From assembly GCA_902766185.1 (NCBI GenBank), contig CACXCQ010000059.1, positions 1 through 6,566 on the forward strand: DNA of 6,566 nucleotides. The letters run 5' to 3'. The position numbers were made by a program, and so were the translations under genes. Shown here in pieces: positions 5,498-6,566 of this stretch. This stretch comes from an uncultured Eubacteriales bacterium (GTDB lineage: Bacteria > Bacillota > Clostridia > Peptostreptococcales > Anaerovoracaceae). The notes beneath the pieces are model-generated. The model saw only the letters and a list, made by a program, of their open reading frames with translations. It was not told where the DNA came from and made no database searches. Position 1 is the first letter of the stretch. Each line of letters starts with the position of its first letter.

Positions 5498-6406
5498 TCA
5501 GTCCTTCTCGATCCTGCCGGAAACGATCCACGGAGCCGGCTCGCGATCGAAGGTGTTGCCCGGTCCCAGCCGGTCGATGCCGATGCGGATGACCTCCGCG
5601 TCCTTGATTCCCTTCGCGTCGAACAGATCTTTCAGTCTGCCGGCCTCGGTGAAGTCCAGGGTGTAGACCACGAGGATGATGTTCGGGTTCAGCTTCATCA
5701 GGCAGTCGATCTCCTGATTCAGGCTTGCGGAAGCCACGATGAAGGCGATGGCCGGAGCCGGATAACCCGCCAGGTGTTCCTCGTCCACCCGGTCCAGGAT
5801 CCTGACGTTTCTCAGGTCGTAGTACTCCACGTTATCTTCCAGCGCTGCCCGCTGCTTGCCGTTGTATTCCACCGCCAGGATGGTTCCCTCACTGGCCCGG
5901 AACGCCGCGTCGATAGCGATGACTTCGCCGCCCACAACGCAGATGGTATCCTCGACGTCGATGCGCATCTTGCTCAGGATGATGTTCCGGATCTCGTTGC
6001 CCACCTGCTTGGACGCGGGGCGCATGGTCACGTCCCCGAGCCCGCTCTTATTGGTGCTGACGGCGTTGGGGTTCACCAGCAGCATGCCGGCGGAGGCGTT
6101 GATGCCCCGGTCGATCATGAACCGCACGTCATCATGCTTGATCTCACCCTCCGGGTCGGAGCCCTCGTTGTACCAGACCTCCACTTCGCCAAGGCCGGCA
6201 TTCCACATCCGGTAGAACACCTCGGTATCCCCCGCCTCCACAAAGGCGAGCACCGCCTTGTGGGATTCCACGGTGGGAATGATGTTCATGTTCTTCTTGG
6301 TGACATCCATCATCTTGATCTGCTCCAGATCGATGGGGGTGTTCTCCGCAAAATACTGCAGCCACTTCAGTATTACATCATTGGTAAAAATCGCTTCTTT
6401 TTCCAT
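5498..6406 (-). CDS. CbiT-like protein with CbiE remnant and degenerate SAM site
   Basis: A 302-residue protein whose C-terminal part (about 128-297) follows the CbiT/CobL precorrin-6B methyltransferase fold: SKQVGNEIRNIILSKMRI, then the SAM-motif region TICVVGGEVIAIDAA (154-168), TILAVEYNGKQRAALEDNV, AFIVASASLNQEI (221-233), and DREPAPWIVSGR. Residues about 46-113 resemble the end of CbiE (GLGEVEVWYNEGSDPEGEI resembles a G-VVVGENLSYPDERI-type segment). In true CbiT the motifs read DVGxGTGxV and GGSGG. Here they are CVVGG-EV, about two residues short, and ASASL, so ordinary methyl transfer is doubtful. No other cobalamin gene is in the window. The start is ATG at 6406, with AGGAAAGGAA 7 bases upstream. 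An in-frame GTG at 6445 lies inside a hairpin and has no ribosome site. Its function is unknown. Confidence 0.85.
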   Translation of the reverse strand: MEKEAIFTNDVILKWLQYFAENTPIDLEQIKMMDVTKKNMNIIPTVESHKAVLAFVEAGDTEVFYRMWNAGLGEVEVWYNEGSDPEGEIKHDDVRFMIDRGINASAGMLLVNPNAVSTNKSGLGDVTMRPASKQVGNEIRNIILSKMRIDVEDTICVVGGEVIAIDAAFRASEGTILAVEYNGKQRAALEDNVEYYDLRNVRILDRVDEEHLAGYPAPAIAFIVASASLNQEIDCLMKLNPNIILVVYTLDFTEAGRLKDLFDAKGIKDAEVIRIGIDRLGPGNTFDREPAPWIVSGRIEKD

Positions 6407-6413
6407 GGGATCG

Positions 6414-6423
6414 TTCCTTTCCT
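6414..6423 (-). promoter_or_regulatory. Ribosome binding site fixing the CbiT-like start
   Basis: The minus strand reads AGGAAAGGAA, 7 bases before the ATG at 6404-6406. This supports that start over the in-frame GTG 39 bases upstream, which would add a Pro/Glu-rich tail (APEPEPQERNDP) unlike the family. Confidence 0.75.
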
Positions 6424-6430
6424 GCGGCTC

Positions 6431-6461
6431 GGGTTCCGGCGCCACACCAGTAGCCGAACCC
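6431..6461 (-). other. Bulged hairpin between the right-edge gene and the CbiT-like gene
   Basis: Plus-strand arms gggttccggc (6431-6440) and gccgaaccc (6453-6461) pair with one bulged base around a 12-base loop. It lies in the 70-base gap, just upstream of the ribosome site. No U-tract follows. It could be an mRNA-processing or stabilising stem, or a weak terminator. Confidence 0.4.
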
Positions 6462-6476
6462 TTTGCCGCACCGGCA

Positions 6477-6566
6477 TTACATCAGAGACAGAAGAGTGCT
6501 GATCAGCTGGTTGCCGTTGACGCTCTGATCCTCCTCGGGTTTCGTCGTGCCCAGAAGTCCGGACAG
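6477..6566 (-). CDS. C-terminal end of an unrecognised gene (5' part outside window)
   Basis: An open frame enters from the right edge and encodes 29 residues, LSGLLGTTKPEEDQSVNGNQ followed by LISTLLSLM, then stops at TAA (6477-6479). It is the same strand and similar codon choice as the other genes, and its stop lies 70 bases before the CbiT-like ATG, as expected for an upstream gene. The tail pairs a polar, acidic segment with a hydrophobic C-terminal helix. This is too little to name a family, and an open frame this short could also be chance. Confidence 0.5.
   Translation of the reverse strand: MSGLLGTTKPEEDQSVNGNQLISTLLSLM

Noticed and set aside
3687..5666. 659-codon open frame on the plus strand
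   Set aside because: It lies opposite the PFL-family and ACT genes, is rich in His/Arg/Asp/Gly as expected for antisense of GC-rich coding DNA, matches no family, and the minus-strand genes are certain.
6407..6445. Upstream GTG start adding 13 residues to the CbiT-like protein
   Set aside because: The GTG lies inside a hairpin without a ribosome site, while the ATG at 6406 has AGGAAAGGAA at ideal distance.
5444..6502. 352-codon open frame on the plus strand
   Set aside because: It is antisense to the CbiT-like gene, spans the gene boundaries, and is His/Asp/Val-rich shadow composition.

Overview
The window reads as part of a chromosome from an anaerobic, fairly GC-rich member of the Clostridia (Bacillota). 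This placement is an inference. It rests on strong purine-rich Shine-Dalgarno sites (AGGAGG, GGGAGGG), a lipoprotein with a Thr/Glu-rich stalk, the ACT/UPF0237 plus PFL-family (UPF0210) gene pair, and a preference for GCC/CTG/ATC codons. I see no rRNA, tRNA, CRISPR array, insertion sequence or phage gene. All eight genes lie on the minus strand, so transcription runs from right to left. The very long plus-strand reading frames are shadows of the minus-strand genes.

In transcription order from the right edge: (1) the last 29 codons of an unrecognised gene (6477-6566). (2) A CbiT-like protein with the precorrin methyltransferase fold and what looks like a remnant of CbiE at its N-terminus, but with eroded SAM-binding motifs (5498-6406). 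(3) A small ACT-domain protein (5118-5387), tightly coupled to (4) a full-length PFL-family/UPF0210 protein of unknown function (3753-5108). Then comes a 142-base gap with a possible promoter and a leader hairpin. It leads into a second close-set group: (5) a DUF523/TudS-like Fe-S desulfurase candidate (3146-3610), (6) an IMP dehydrogenase (1607-3118), (7) a lipoprotein (865-1584), and (8) an ABC transporter whose ATPase domain is complete and is followed by the start of a membrane segment at the left edge (1-813).

The ACT/PFL pair is a known conserved unit and probably works as a regulator/partner set. DUF523, IMP dehydrogenase, lipoprotein and ABC gene are spaced by 27, 22 and 51 bases and are plausibly cotranscribed. 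IMP dehydrogenase commits IMP to guanine nucleotides. The DUF523 family includes thiouracil desulfurases, so a nucleobase-quality role for that pair is possible but unproven. The lipoprotein and ABC transporter would act at the cell surface.

The points most worth a second look are the IMP dehydrogenase, which aligns residue for residue with the Tritrichomonas foetus enzyme; the degenerate CbiT-like protein; a GC-rich hairpin placed between the Shine-Dalgarno and start codon of the ACT gene, with a competing upstream hairpin; and strong inverted repeats inside the ABC transporter gene. No gap contains a classical hairpin-plus-U-tract terminator.
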